64,000 nt of DNA from Comamonas sp. lk (GCA_945860595.1 CAMAQV010000006.1:31012-95011), one strand, 5' to 3'; positions 41,223 to 50,926 are shown, numbered from the stretch's first letter. The notes: a model not told the origin generated them from the sequence alone. Made by a program: numbers and translations.

Positions 41223-41639
41223 ATGAACACCATCCACGTCGATGTGGTGAGTGCCGAAGAGTCCATCTTCTCGGGCGAGGCGCGTTTTGTCGCCCTGCCT
41301 GGCGAAGCCGGCGAACTCGGCGTGTACCCGCGCCACACGCCGCTAATCACCCGGGTCAAACCGGGATCGGTGCGTATTGAGATGGCCGACGGCAGCGAAG
41401 AATTTGTGTTCGTGGCAGGCGGCATTATTGAGATACAACCTGACCGCGTCACGGTCTTGTCCGATACCGCGGTTCGCGGCAAAGACCTGGACGAAGAGCG
41501 GGCTAATGTGGCACGCCAGGCGGCCCAGGAAGCCATCAAAAATGCCAAGACCGATTTGGACATGGCAAGCGCCCAAGCCGAGCTGGTGATGATGACGGCG
41601 CAACTCGCTGCCATCCGTCGCCTGCGCGGCCAGCGCTAA
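41223..41639 (+). CDS. atpC: ATP synthase F1 subunit epsilon
   Basis: A 138-residue protein with the N-terminal beta sandwich ([36 protein letters not shown]) and a C-terminal helical hairpin. It sits on the gamma stalk and can inhibit ATP hydrolysis. Start at ATG 41223, three bases after the atpD stop. Last gene of the operon. Confidence 0.95.
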   Translation: MNTIHVDVVSAEESIFSGEARFVALPGEAGELGVYPRHTPLITRVKPGSVRIEMADGSEEFVFVAGGIIEIQPDRVTVLSDTAVRGKDLDEERANVARQAAQEAIKNAKTDLDMASAQAELVMMTAQLAAIRRLRGQR

Positions 41640-41709
41640 GTCTGCTGGTCGGGGCCTGGCGCACAGCGCAGGCACAGGGAGCCCCACGCGCTAATCTGGA
41701 GCTCCCACG

Positions 41710-42162
41710 ATGCGCCAACCTCCTACTTTCGCCGCCATTCTGGGGGGCAGCCCCGATGAAGTGGACGCTGCCTTCTATGAGGCACTGCAATCCGGCGACA
41801 TCCACAAGCTGATGGCCTGCTGGGCTGACGACGAAGAAATCGCCTGCATCCACCCGGGAGGCGCGCGTGCCATCGGTCTGGGAGACATCCGCGCAAGCTT
41901 CGAAACGATATTTGCCGATGGTGCCGCTATCGACGCCCGCCCCCAATGCGTCGCCCGCTGGCACAGTAGCCATACCGCCGTGCACCACCTGGTCGAGAGC
42001 GTCAACGTCATGACGTCCACCGGTCCCGGAACCGCACTGGTCACCACTACCCACGTATTCCACCGCGCTGCGCAGGGCTGGCGTCTGGTCGTGCACCACG
42101 CCAGCCCCGGCACCCCGCAAGACGCCCGAGCCCCCGAGCGTGCGCCGCAGGTTCTGCATTGA
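41710..42162 (+). CDS. SnoaL/NTF2-like fold protein
   Basis: A 150-residue protein with an NTF2-like fold: an N-terminal helix (DEVDAAFYEALQSGDIHKLMACWADDEEIACIHPGG), then the strands ending VTTTHVFHRAAQGWRLVVHHAS. Similar proteins act as isomerases, dehydratases or have no known activity. An inverted repeat GGGAGC (41677-41682) / GCTCCC (41701-41706) partly covers its ribosome binding site. Its stop overlaps the TTG start of the YheT-like gene. Confidence 0.83.
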   Translation: MRQPPTFAAILGGSPDEVDAAFYEALQSGDIHKLMACWADDEEIACIHPGGARAIGLGDIRASFETIFADGAAIDARPQCVARWHSSHTAVHHLVESVNVMTSTGPGTALVTTTHVFHRAAQGWRLVVHHASPGTPQDARAPERAPQVLH

Positions 42163-43169
42163 ACCCGGCAACGCAGTCCGTCCCCGCCTGGAACTACGCA
42201 GCCCCCTGGTGGCTACCCGGCGGACACACGCAAACGATCTGGGCATCCCTGTTCAGCGATCCAGGCCCGCAAGCCAACGTTCGGTACCGGCGGGAGCGCT
42301 GGGACACGCCGGATGGCGACTTCATTGACCTTGATTGGCTGATTCCCGCCATAACACCGCGAGCCTTGAATCAGCGGCCCTTGCTGGTGCTGTTTCACGG
42401 CCTGGAGGGAAACTCTGAAGGACATTACGCACAGGCCTTTGCCAGCGCCGCGCAGGTCCGGGATATGGACTTTGTAGTGCCGCATTTCCGGGGATGCAGC
42501 GGTGAAATCAACCGCGCACCGCGCGCTTACTACGCAGGCGACTACGCCGAAATCGGCTGGATCCTGCAAGGCCTGCGCCAGGCGCATGCCGGACCGCTGT
42601 ATGCCGTGGGCATCTCGCTGGGAGGTAACGCGCTGCTGCGCTGGGCCGAGGAAGCGGGCAAAACCGCGCGCGACACGGTCGCTGCGGTCTGCGCGGTCTG
42701 TGCGCCTCTGGACCTGAGCGCCTGCGGACTGCACATCAGCCACGGCGTGACCCACCTGCTCTACGGGCGTCGCTTTTTGCAGACAATGAAGCGCAAGGCC
42801 TTACAAAAATGGGACCAGTACCCTGGCCTGTTTGACCGTGAGGCACTGGTCCGCGCCCGTACCCTGCTGGACTTCGACCAGGTGTTCACCGCCCCGCTGC
42901 ACGGTTTTGACAGCGCAATGGACTACTGGCGTCGCGCCTCCGCTAAGCCGCATCTCAGCAAGCTGCGTCTGCCAAGTCTGCTAGTGAACGCGCAGAATGA
43001 CCCCTTTGTACCCGCGAGCAGCCTGCCCAAACTCCATGGTCTCGCTGCTGAGGTGCTGCTGTGGCAACCTACACAGGGCGGGCATGTGGGCTTTCCCAGC
43101 GGCGCACCTCCGGGCCATCTGGACTTTTTGCCTGCGCAGGTGCTAGGCTGGTTGAGGAACTTCGGCTGA
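42159..43169 (+). CDS. YheT-family alpha/beta hydrolase
   Basis: A 336-residue hydrolase of the YheT/ABHD1-3 family. It starts NPATQSVPAWNYAAPWWLPGGHTQTIWASL, a family hallmark, and has the nucleophile elbow GISLGGNALLRW, the oxyanion region LFHGLEGNSEGHY, and the catalytic His in GGHVGFPSG. It is a putative esterase or lipase; its substrate is unknown. The start is a TTG at 42159 overlapping the stop of the NTF2-like gene. Confidence 0.87.
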   Translation: MNPATQSVPAWNYAAPWWLPGGHTQTIWASLFSDPGPQANVRYRRERWDTPDGDFIDLDWLIPAITPRALNQRPLLVLFHGLEGNSEGHYAQAFASAAQVRDMDFVVPHFRGCSGEINRAPRAYYAGDYAEIGWILQGLRQAHAGPLYAVGISLGGNALLRWAEEAGKTARDTVAAVCAVCAPLDLSACGLHISHGVTHLLYGRRFLQTMKRKALQKWDQYPGLFDREALVRARTLLDFDQVFTAPLHGFDSAMDYWRRASAKPHLSKLRLPSLLVNAQNDPFVPASSLPKLHGLAAEVLLWQPTQGGHVGFPSGAPPGHLDFLPAQVLGWLRNFG

Positions 43170-43219
43170 CTGCTGCCTAGGCACAAGCCGGCAGGGCGCG
43201 CGGCCTGACAGTGTTCGGC

Positions 43220-44980
43220 TCAGCGCAAGACAAAACCCCCGCCATTGGGCGCGGGTTCCAGTGCCCAGTGGCGGGTATGAAACTGTGCCAAACCTCCACG
43301 GTGGGCAATCGACACCATGCCGCCGCCCCGCTCGGTGGTCATGGCGACCAATTGGGCGTACACCGCCGCCTGCGCCCGGTCATCGAGCGCGCTGGTGGCT
43401 TCATCGGCAAACACCCAGGCCGGGCGCTTAAGCAGCACACGGGCAATTGCCAGGCGCTGCTGCTCACCGCCCGATAGGGTATGTCCCCAGGCCGCCTGCC
43501 GGTCCAGATCCGCCGCCAGCTCGGGTAATAGCGCAGCGTGTAGGGCCTCCTGCAACTGCGCGTCGCTGTAGAGGGCAGGCACATCCGGATAGGCCAGCGC
43601 CTCGCGCAGCCCTCCATTGGGGAAATACGGGCGCTGCGGGATGAACATGGCGTCCGGGCTGCGCTGCATCGCGCCGCTGGCAAAGGGCCAAATACCCGCC
43701 AGCGCACGGAACAGACTGGACTTGCCGCTGCCCGACGGGCCTTGCAACAGCACCCGTTCCCCGGCCATGGCACGCAGACTGTCGGCGGTCAGCAGCAAAC
43801 TGCCATCGGGCAGGTAAACCCGCAGATCGCGGGCCTGCACGCCCGATACGGCCCGCCCATCCACAGCCTCCCCGTCCACCAAAGCAGCGCCCGGCCTAGC
43901 CTGGGCTAGCGCGGCAAGGCTGCTGGAAAAACCGGTCAAACGGTCGGTGGTGGCGCGCCAACCCGCCAGCGTGCTGTAGCTGTCCACAAACCAACTCATT
44001 GCGCCCTGCACCTCGCCGAAGGCGGATGAAATTTGCATCAAATCGCCCAGCTTGATCGCGCCGCTGAAAAAGCGCGGTGCGGCCACTACAAACGGGAATA
44101 CCACCGCGGCCTGGCCAAAAAAACTGGTGAACCAGACCAGATTTTTTTGCGCCCGCAGCAGCCGCATAAAGTTGCCCAGCACGCTGTCAAAGCGCCCACG
44201 CAGGCGCTGGTTTTCATTGTCCGCGCCGCCGTCCAGCGCAATCGATTCGCTGTACTCGCGCACCCGCACCAGGTGGTGGCGGAAGTCGGCCTCCAACCGC
44301 TGCTGCTGGAAGTTCAGCGCGATCTGCGAGCGACCGATGTAGTGCGTGAGCACGCTACCCACGCCGCAGTACAAAAGCGCCATCCAGACCATAAAGCCGG
44401 GTATCGCGTACTCCACACCGCCAAGGCTGAAGCCGAAGTCCCCGGACAGCGCCCACAAAATGCCCACAAAACTCGCCAGCGTGACCACCGCATGCAGCAA
44501 GCCCATCGACAGCCCCAGCGTCATCGCGGTGAACTGGCCGATGTCTTCCTGAATCCGCTGATCCGGGTTGTCCGGCTGCGCGCCCTGGGTCGGGCCGAAG
44601 CGCGCCAGCTCCATCACATAAAAGGCCTGGTCGGATAGCCAACGCGTTAGAAATTGCTGCGTCAGCCAGGCGCGCCAGCGGATCTCCAGCAGCTGCGTCA
44701 GGTAAAACTTGTAGACCGCGATCACGATGTATGCGAAGGCCAGGTAGCAAAAGCGCCACAGCTGCTCCCAGAACACAGCGCTGTTTTTCTCTTGCAGGCT
44801 GTCGTAGAAAACCTGGTTCCACTGGTTGAAAAGCACCGCCAGGTACACAAAAGCCAGGTTCAGTGCCACCACGGACGCCAGCAAGCCGCAGGCCACCCAG
44901 CGCTGCTCGGACACAAAGTAGGGCTGGGTCAGCGCCCACGCGCGGGCCGCGGTGTGGCGGATCGTGGTCCAGCGGCTCAT
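43220..44980 (-). CDS. ABC transporter of the SbmA/BacA-YddA type with fused ATPase
   Basis: A 586-residue inner-membrane half-transporter. The N-terminal domain has about six helices and the SbmA-like segments FYDSLQEKNSAVFWEQL and RWRAWLTQQFLTRWL. The ATPase domain has Walker A GPSGSGKSS, signature LSGGEQQR and Walker B WVFADEATSALD. Such proteins (YddA, Rv1819c) import or export peptides, antibiotics or vitamin B12-like molecules; the substrate is not known here. It begins at ATG 44980, five bases before the end of the 5'-nucleotidase gene, so both are in one unit with ilvA. Confidence 0.88.
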   Translation of the reverse strand: MSRWTTIRHTAARAWALTQPYFVSEQRWVACGLLASVVALNLAFVYLAVLFNQWNQVFYDSLQEKNSAVFWEQLWRFCYLAFAYIVIAVYKFYLTQLLEIRWRAWLTQQFLTRWLSDQAFYVMELARFGPTQGAQPDNPDQRIQEDIGQFTAMTLGLSMGLLHAVVTLASFVGILWALSGDFGFSLGGVEYAIPGFMVWMALLYCGVGSVLTHYIGRSQIALNFQQQRLEADFRHHLVRVREYSESIALDGGADNENQRLRGRFDSVLGNFMRLLRAQKNLVWFTSFFGQAAVVFPFVVAAPRFFSGAIKLGDLMQISSAFGEVQGAMSWFVDSYSTLAGWRATTDRLTGFSSSLAALAQARPGAALVDGEAVDGRAVSGVQARDLRVYLPDGSLLLTADSLRAMAGERVLLQGPSGSGKSSLFRALAGIWPFASGAMQRSPDAMFIPQRPYFPNGGLREALAYPDVPALYSDAQLQEALHAALLPELAADLDRQAAWGHTLSGGEQQRLAIARVLLKRPAWVFADEATSALDDRAQAAVYAQLVAMTTERGGGMVSIAHRGGLAQFHTRHWALEPAPNGGGFVLR

Positions 44981-44984
44981 GGGG

Positions 44985-45887
44985 TCAGTTCCTCACGCCG
45001 CTGACCACATGACCGGCCGGCACATGACGGGCTGCAGATTCAATATGGCCGGTCTGGTCGTCAAAGAAAAAGTCCGGCTCGAACTCGCGCAGGAACGCAC
45101 CCTTGTCCAGCCCGCCCAAAAACATGGCCTGGTCGACCTCGATATTCCAGTCCATCAGCGTGCGGATGGCGCGCTCATGCGCCGGGGCGCTGCGCGCGGT
45201 GACCAGAGCGGTGCGGATGCGCATAGCCGGGCGGGCGGCTTGCTGCAACTGGTGCAGCGCAACCAGCAGCGGTTTGAAGGGGCCGTCGGGCAAGGGACGT
45301 GCGGCGTTGGCGGCTTCGTGGCGCTGAAAGGCGTCCAGGCCACCGGCGTGGAAAACGCGCTCAGCCTCGTCGCTGAACAAGACCGCGTCGCCGTCAAAAG
45401 CAATGCGCACCTCCTGCGGATAACGCTGGCTGGCGTGCGCTGAATGCGGGTAGACCTGCGCGGCCGGCACGCCCGCCTGCAAGGCAGCGCGCACATCGCT
45501 CAGGTGGGTGCTCAAAAACAAATTGGCCTTGAGCGGCTGCAGGTAGCGCCAGGGCGACTCGCCGCGCGTGAAGGTGCAGCGGATGATGGGCAGGGCGTAA
45601 TGCGCGGCGGACTTCATGACACGCAGGCCGCTGACCGGATCGTTGCGCGAGAGGATCACCACTTCGACGCGTCGCGCGGCGTCGGAACTGTCGTCATTAA
45701 AAGCCAGCAGCTTGCGCACCAGGGAAAAGGCCACGCCGGGAGTGGCTGGCGTGTCCAGGCGGCTGCGCTGCAAAGCCATATAGGCATGGTCATCACCCTG
45801 CTCGAAAACCCGGTTTTCCTCTTCAAAATCAAACAGCGCGCGTGACGAAATCGCCACCACCAATTTGCCGTCCAGGGTTACTGCCAC
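44985..45887 (-). CDS. Cytosolic 5'-nucleotidase (NT5C1-like)
   Basis: A 300-residue HAD-type protein resembling the 5'-nucleotidase family found in bacteria and as NT5C1 in animals. Family features are LVVAISSRALFDFEEENRVFEQ near the start, VVILSRNDPVSGLRVMKSA, RIAFDGDAVLFSDEAE (HAD Asp) and FFFDDQTGHIESA. It removes phosphate from nucleoside monophosphates. I chose GTG 45887, which has GAGG seven bases upstream and lies 8 bases after the ilvA stop. The open frame upstream overlaps ilvA. Confidence 0.85.
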   Translation of the reverse strand: MAVTLDGKLVVAISSRALFDFEEENRVFEQGDDHAYMALQRSRLDTPATPGVAFSLVRKLLAFNDDSSDAARRVEVVILSRNDPVSGLRVMKSAAHYALPIIRCTFTRGESPWRYLQPLKANLFLSTHLSDVRAALQAGVPAAQVYPHSAHASQRYPQEVRIAFDGDAVLFSDEAERVFHAGGLDAFQRHEAANAARPLPDGPFKPLLVALHQLQQAARPAMRIRTALVTARSAPAHERAIRTLMDWNIEVDQAMFLGGLDKGAFLREFEPDFFFDDQTGHIESAARHVPAGHVVSGVRN

Positions 45888-45895
45888 GGCCGGCC

Positions 45896-47464
45896 TCAGG
45901 TCTGCAAAAACATGCGGTACACCGGGTTGGCGGTTTCTTCTACGTAGGGGTAACCCAGCGTCTTCAAAAATTTGGCAAAGGCTTTGTCGTCGGCCTTCGG
46001 CACTTGCAGACCCACCAAAATCCGGCCGTAGTCTGCGCCTTGGTTGCGGTAATGGAACAAACTGATGTTCCAACCCGGGCGCATCAGGCTCAGGAACTTC
46101 ATCAAGGCACCCGGACGCTCCGGGAACACAAAGCGCAGCACGCGCTCATACTGCGCCAGCGTCGAGTGGCCGCCCACCATGTGCCGGATATGCTCTTGCG
46201 CCAACTCGTCGTGGGTGAGGTCCAGCGCTGCAAAACCGTGGCGGCCAAAGTTTTTGGCGATGCGGCCGGACTCACCCGGCCCCTTGGTGCTCAAACCCAC
46301 AAACACATGGGCACGCGCGGTGTCACTCATGCGGTAGTTGAACTCGGTCACGTTGCGCGGCCCCCCCGGCAAATTGCCAATCAGCTCGCAAAAGCGCTTG
46401 AGGCTGCCGCGCTCCTCGGGAATCGTCACCGCAAACAAGGCCTCGCGCTCCTCGCCCACGTCGGCGCGCTCGGCCACGAAGCGCAAGCGGTCGAAGTTCA
46501 TGTTCGCGCCGCACAAAATCGCCGCGAAGGTGTGGCCGCGCAGCTTGTGCAGCGCTGCATATTTTTTGATCGCCGCCACCGCCAGCGCACCGGCGGGCTC
46601 AACGATGGACCGCGTATCCACAAAAATGTCTTTGATCGCCGCGCACACGGCATCGGTGTCCACCGTGATGAAATCATCGACCAGCCCGCGCGCAATGCGG
46701 AATGTCTCCTCGCCCACCAGTTTGACCGCCGTGCCATCCGAGAACAAACCCACATCGGCCAGCGTCACGCGCGCACCCTGCGCGACCGACTGCATCATGG
46801 CGTCGGAGTCGCTCATCTGTACGCCAATCACCTTCACGCCCGGGCGCACGGCCTTGATGTAATTGGCCACGCCGCTGATCAGCCCACCCCCACCAATGGC
46901 CACAAACACCGCGTTCAGCGGCCCCTGGTGTTGGCGCAGGATTTCCATGGCCACGGTGCCCTGCCCTGCGATCACATCCGGATCGTCAAAGGGGTGGACA
47001 AAGGTCAGGCCCTGCTTTTTCTCCAATGTCAGCGCGTGGTTGTAGGCGTCGGTGTAACTCTCGCCGTGCAGCAGCACCTCGCCCCCGAGTTCGCGCACCG
47101 CGTCCACCTTGAGCTGCGGCGTGGTCGTGGGCATCACGATCACGGCCCGGCATCCCAGGCGCTTGGCACTCAGCGACACGCCTTGCGCGTGGTTACCAGC
47201 CGAGGCGCAAATCACGCCTTTTTTCAGCTGCTCCGGGCTCAAATGCGCCATCTTGTTATAGGCCCCGCGCAATTTGAAACTCCGCACCGACTGCTGATCC
47301 TCACGCTTGAGCAAGACCGTGTTGTGGATGCGCTGGCTCAAGGTTTTCGCTACCTCCAAGGCCGATTCCAATGCCACGTCATACACGCGGGCGTTGAGGA
47401 TTTTGGTGAGGTAGTCGGCGGGTTGCAAGGCCTGCGCTGTTCGGGATTTTTGAGCGGTTGGCAT
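45896..47464 (-). CDS. ilvA: Threonine deaminase, biosynthetic
   Basis: A 522-residue PLP enzyme that makes 2-oxobutanoate from threonine, the first step of isoleucine biosynthesis. The catalytic domain has the PLP Lys in VRSFKLRGAYNKM and the GGGGLISG loop. The C-terminal third contains two ACT-like regulatory domains (AVTIPEERGSLKRFCEL and RFVFPERPGALMKFL), so isoleucine inhibition is expected. Start at ATG 47464. First gene of a unit with the 5'-nucleotidase and the SbmA-like ABC gene. Confidence 0.95.
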   Translation of the reverse strand: MPTAQKSRTAQALQPADYLTKILNARVYDVALESALEVAKTLSQRIHNTVLLKREDQQSVRSFKLRGAYNKMAHLSPEQLKKGVICASAGNHAQGVSLSAKRLGCRAVIVMPTTTPQLKVDAVRELGGEVLLHGESYTDAYNHALTLEKKQGLTFVHPFDDPDVIAGQGTVAMEILRQHQGPLNAVFVAIGGGGLISGVANYIKAVRPGVKVIGVQMSDSDAMMQSVAQGARVTLADVGLFSDGTAVKLVGEETFRIARGLVDDFITVDTDAVCAAIKDIFVDTRSIVEPAGALAVAAIKKYAALHKLRGHTFAAILCGANMNFDRLRFVAERADVGEEREALFAVTIPEERGSLKRFCELIGNLPGGPRNVTEFNYRMSDTARAHVFVGLSTKGPGESGRIAKNFGRHGFAALDLTHDELAQEHIRHMVGGHSTLAQYERVLRFVFPERPGALMKFLSLMRPGWNISLFHYRNQGADYGRILVGLQVPKADDKAFAKFLKTLGYPYVEETANPVYRMFLQT

Positions 47465-47543
47465 TGTTCTTGGTGTACGGGTTCAGAAGCTTGGGCGCAT
47501 GATAATCCCCGCAGATAAAAATCACTTCAAACGGAGCACCACC

Positions 47544-47993
47544 ATGGAATGCACAGTCAGCTGGACCGGCCACCTTAATACCCGCTCGGGCATGGGCTTT
47601 GTAGCGGAGACCGGCAGCGGCCACATCGTCAACATGGACGGCGCACCGGACGCGGCCAAGCCCGAAAACGGTGGCCAGAACCTGGCACCCCGACCCATGG
47701 AGCTGCTGTTGGCTGGGACCGGCGGCTGCACGGCCTATGACGTGGTGCTGATCCTCAAGCGCGGTCGCCACGCAGTGCAGGGTTGCAGCGTGCAGCTCTC
47801 AGCGGAGCGCGCCGAGACCGACCCCAAGGTTTTCACATCGATTCACATGCACTTTGTGGTGACCGGCAAAGCACTGCCTGCGCAGGCAGTAGAGCGGGCG
47901 ATTGCGATGAGCCATGAGAAGTATTGCTCGGCTAGTTTTATGTTGGGGAAGACGGCGGTGATGACGACGGGTTTTGAGGTGGTGGATGCATGA
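47544..47993 (+). CDS. OsmC-family protein
   Basis: A 149-residue protein of the OsmC/Ohr superfamily. Typical features are RPMELLLAGTGGCTAYDVVLILKRGRHAV, with one redox Cys in the GGCTAYD helix, and a second Cys in SHEKYCSASFMLGK. These Cys residues reduce organic peroxides in OsmC and Ohr. Start at ATG 47544 with GGAG eight bases upstream; the in-frame ATG at 47499 lacks a site. It is divergent from ilvA and followed by a strong hairpin terminator. Confidence 0.9.
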   Translation: MECTVSWTGHLNTRSGMGFVAETGSGHIVNMDGAPDAAKPENGGQNLAPRPMELLLAGTGGCTAYDVVLILKRGRHAVQGCSVQLSAERAETDPKVFTSIHMHFVVTGKALPAQAVERAIAMSHEKYCSASFMLGKTAVMTTGFEVVDA

Positions 47994-47998
47994 AAAAA

Positions 47999-48024
47999 CC
48001 CCCGCCATGTTGCCATGGCGGGGG
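47999..48024. terminator. Strong bidirectional rho-independent terminator
   Basis: CCCCCGCCATG (47999-48009), loop TTGC, CATGGCGGGGG (48014-48024), flanked by AAAAAA on the left and TTTT on the right. The 11-bp perfect stem serves the OsmC gene on the plus strand and the porin gene on the minus strand. Confidence 0.93.
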
Positions 48025-48068
48025 TTTTCAAGTTTCTAAGAACCTGCTGGCACTAGGCCAGCGGGGAA

Positions 48069-49067
48069 TCAGAAGCCTTTGTACAGGAACATGCCGTAGC
48101 CAGTCGCATTGTTGGCTGACGTCTGGTAGCTATAGTAATTTGCAACCAAATAGGTTTGCTTGCTCAGGCTGTAATTGGCAACCAGCAAGTAACCAGAGTA
48201 GCTGGTAGTTACCGAGCTTTTTGTAGTCGACCGGTTTGCGAACTGTGCACCCAGGTTCAGCGCGCCCATGGGTACGTTAAGACCGACCAAGCTGTCCGTA
48301 CGTGTATTGCCGAAAGCATAGGTCTGCTGCTCTAAACCAGCACCAATCTTTGCCGCGCCCAAGTCGTACGAGAACGACGCACGGGTACGTGTGCTTGCAT
48401 GGCTATTCGAGTCTGTGGCGACGTTGTCAAACGAGCGGTAGCCGGCATTCACAGCCAAAGAGCCAGCTGCATAGTCAACGGACAGGGTGTTGTAACGCTG
48501 TTGTTCAGCAGTCGCATCAGCACCGGATGCGCCAGCACCCACTCCGTAACCGGTACCGGTGGCGGTGGTGGTGCCAACCGCGGAATTGCTATTTCCCTCA
48601 GTGTGGCTCAAGGAAATCGATGTCCCTTCAGCGACCGGGACTTTGATCGAGATTGAGTCATTGACAGGACGCGAAGAGAAAAGCTTGCCCGACAGATTCC
48701 ACTGGTACGCGGTATCGGCAGACGCCAGACCTTGGGTCAGGTAGCTTGCGCCCTGAGTGGTTGACATGGTCATCGAAGCGCCGGATGCGCCTTTGACCGA
48801 AATTGCCGAGTCATTGGCGAAGAGGGTGCTCCCGTTGCCGGTTGTGCCCATTCCCAACTTGGCAGAAAGTTTGCCAACGCCTTCAATGTCTTCCGAGATC
48901 GCGAAGTTAATCGAGCCATCATCGAAACCCATACCACTGGCGGTGACATCTCCCGACGTGGTTGTGGAAGCATAACCAAATCCGATAGCGCCGGTCATTA
49001 CAGCTTGCGCCATCGCGCCGCCGGTTGCTGCCACAGCAGCCAATGCAACTAGTGTCTTTTTCATCAT
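48069..49067 (-). CDS. Gram-negative general porin
   Basis: A 332-residue outer-membrane beta-barrel protein with a signal peptide (MMKKTLVALAAVAATGGAMAQ) and alternating strands rich in Tyr, Gly, Ser and Thr, ending in the C-terminal Phe (FLYKGF) that directs barrel assembly. It resembles Neisseria/Comamonas-type porins, though shorter and rich in Thr and Ser. Start at ATG 49067 with GGAG six bases upstream; the next ATG (49064) is equally close. The shared terminator at 47999-48024 follows. Confidence 0.88.
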   Translation of the reverse strand: MMKKTLVALAAVAATGGAMAQAVMTGAIGFGYASTTTSGDVTASGMGFDDGSINFAISEDIEGVGKLSAKLGMGTTGNGSTLFANDSAISVKGASGASMTMSTTQGASYLTQGLASADTAYQWNLSGKLFSSRPVNDSISIKVPVAEGTSISLSHTEGNSNSAVGTTTATGTGYGVGAGASGADATAEQQRYNTLSVDYAAGSLAVNAGYRSFDNVATDSNSHASTRTRASFSYDLGAAKIGAGLEQQTYAFGNTRTDSLVGLNVPMGALNLGAQFANRSTTKSSVTTSYSGYLLVANYSLSKQTYLVANYYSYQTSANNATGYGMFLYKGF

Positions 49068-49454
49068 GAAAATCTCCAAAGTTAAAACAAATTACCCAGA
49101 ACCTGCTAAGCGCCTGCTCTAGCCAACCACCCACATCAAGAGTAGCTGGTACGTATTCCAACAGATGCGGGGTCGGAAAAGCCCTTGGCGGGCCGTAAAG
49201 AGCTGGAAAAAGCCCCCGACTGTTGCGCAAAGGCAACGCCGAAGCACCAGGAAGGTGCCGCTTTTCGGCGGTCGCAGGTGCGCGGCAGGGTGACACGCAG
49301 CTTGCAGGTCACTGCGCTGAGGAAATAAGTGTCGATAACGTCAGCTTTGGTGCGTGCAATGGGCGTAAGTCGCTCAACTCTGACTGCCCTGGCCAGGATT
49401 ACACCCGGGCAGAGCCCGCCTTATTCGGCCCCTACCGTGTCGCACAATCGCCGC
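49068..49454. other. Intergenic region between porin and coq7 genes
   Basis: About 390 bases between the divergent porin and coq7 starts. Open frames crossing it on both strands show no recognisable protein. The half next to the porin contains a less GC-rich stretch likely to hold its promoter. No RNA gene or strong hairpin was recognised. Confidence 0.4.
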
Positions 49455-50093
49455 ATGCACCCCACCGACGCCCTGATCAACACCCTAGACAGCGCCTTGC
49501 GCACCCTGTTTGCCAAGCCGCACGCCAGTGCACCCTGCGCCACGCTGCCAGAGGCTCCGACCACGTTGAGCCAACCGGAACGCGAACAGGCCGCGGGCTT
49601 GATGCGGGTCAACCACGTGGGGGAGATTTGCGCGCAGGCGCTGTACACAGCGCAGGCCCTGGCCACCCGCAACCCGCGCTTGCGCGCCCAGTACGAGGCG
49701 GCGTGCGCCGAAGAGGTGGACCACCTGGCCTGGACCGCGCAGCGGTTGGACGAGCTGGGCGCACGGCCTTCGCTGCTCAACCCGCTGTGGTACGCAGGGG
49801 CATTCGGGCTAGGGCTGCTGGCCGGGCGGCTGGGCGACACCATCAGCCTGGGCTTTGTGGTGGAAACCGAGCGGCAGGTGGGCGCGCATTTGCAAAGCCA
49901 TTTGGGCAGCGGGCCCGATGCCCTGCCCGCTGGCGACCACGCATCACGCGCCATCGTGGCACAGATGCACAGCGATGAGCTCGCCCACGCGCGTGCCGCG
50001 GAAGACGCTGGGGCGGTTCCTCTGCCGCCGGTAGTGCAAGAGCTGATGCGCGGTGCCGCGAAGGTGATGACAAATCTGGCGCGACGCGTCTGA
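49455..50093 (+). CDS. coq7: Demethoxyubiquinone hydroxylase (Coq7)
   Basis: A 212-residue di-iron carboxylate protein that adds the last hydroxyl group in ubiquinone synthesis. Iron ligands are in LMRVNHVGEICAQALY, the CAEEVDHLAWT motif, VVETERQVGAHL, and MHSDELAHAR, giving the paired E(x)H sets of the family. The start at ATG 49455 gives the usual length; the frame is open upstream but the sequence there is not protein-like. Found in Betaproteobacteria in place of UbiF. Confidence 0.93.
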   Translation: MHPTDALINTLDSALRTLFAKPHASAPCATLPEAPTTLSQPEREQAAGLMRVNHVGEICAQALYTAQALATRNPRLRAQYEAACAEEVDHLAWTAQRLDELGARPSLLNPLWYAGAFGLGLLAGRLGDTISLGFVVETERQVGAHLQSHLGSGPDALPAGDHASRAIVAQMHSDELAHARAAEDAGAVPLPPVVQELMRGAAKVMTNLARRV

Positions 50094-50242
50094 GCGAACC
50101 AAAGAGCTGCGGCGCAGCACGCAACAAAAAGGCGCGTTTCCGCGCCAACTTCCGCACCCTTACGCCCGCCGCATCGTGCTGAGCAAGCCCCGTCAGCCAC
50201 GTTAACCCCAATCGGCGAACGGGGGTACACCGGGCAAGGTAC

Positions 50243-50926
50243 TCAGCGCGATAACCGGTATGGCTCCTCAAAATCCAGAAAGTCGTTTTCCGCCAAGGCC
50301 CCCTCGACCCAGGCGCGCACGCCGGCCAAAGCCAGCACCCGGTCCACATACGCCGCCACCTGCGGCGGCATGGGCAGCGCATACGTGCGCAAGCGGGTGC
50401 AAACCGGGGCGAAATAGGCGTCAGCCACGGTGAAATCGTCAAACAACAAGGGGCCGTTGTGCTGCGCCAGCAGCTCGCTCCACATGGCGCATAGGCGCGC
50501 CACGTCGGCGCGCACGCCGGGCTGGTCACGCCAGATCAGCGCGCCCTGCGCGGCCAAATCGGCCTCGATGTTCATCGGGCAGTGGCTGCGCAAGGCGCTA
50601 AAGCCCGCGTGCATTTCCGCGCAGATGCTGCGCGCCTGGGCGCGGGCCGCTGCCGCGCGCGGCCACAGCGCTTTGTCGGGGAACTGCTCCGCCAGGTATT
50701 CGGCAATCGCCAGCGTGTCCCATACGGCCAGCGTACCGTCCAACAGCAGCGGCACCTTCCCAGCAGGGCTGAGCGCGCGCAGCGTCGTCTTGAACTGCGA
50801 ATCCGGCGCGAAGGAGTCAAAGCGCACCATAACTTCCTCAAAGGGAATACCGGCCTGGGTCAGCACAACCCAGGGGCGCATGGACCAGGAAGAGTAGTTC
50901 TTGTTACCGATCAAGAGTTTCAGCAT
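50243..50926 (-). CDS. Glutathione S-transferase family protein
   Basis: A 227-residue protein with a thioredoxin-like N-terminal domain (MLKLLIGNKNYSSWSMRPWVVL) and an all-helical C-terminal domain. The Ser near residue 12-13 (NYSSWS) may be the residue that binds glutathione. Substrate unknown. Start at ATG 50926; a TTG four codons earlier is possible. It lies 18 bases after the lytic transglycosylase stop, on the same strand. Confidence 0.87.
   Translation of the reverse strand: MLKLLIGNKNYSSWSMRPWVVLTQAGIPFEEVMVRFDSFAPDSQFKTTLRALSPAGKVPLLLDGTLAVWDTLAIAEYLAEQFPDKALWPRAAAARAQARSICAEMHAGFSALRSHCPMNIEADLAAQGALIWRDQPGVRADVARLCAMWSELLAQHNGPLLFDDFTVADAYFAPVCTRLRTYALPMPPQVAAYVDRVLALAGVRAWVEGALAENDFLDFEEPYRLSR

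Noticed and set aside
45842..47518. A 558-codon plus-strand frame opposite ilvA
   Set aside because: Antisense shadow; ilvA is complete with its PLP site and ACT domains.
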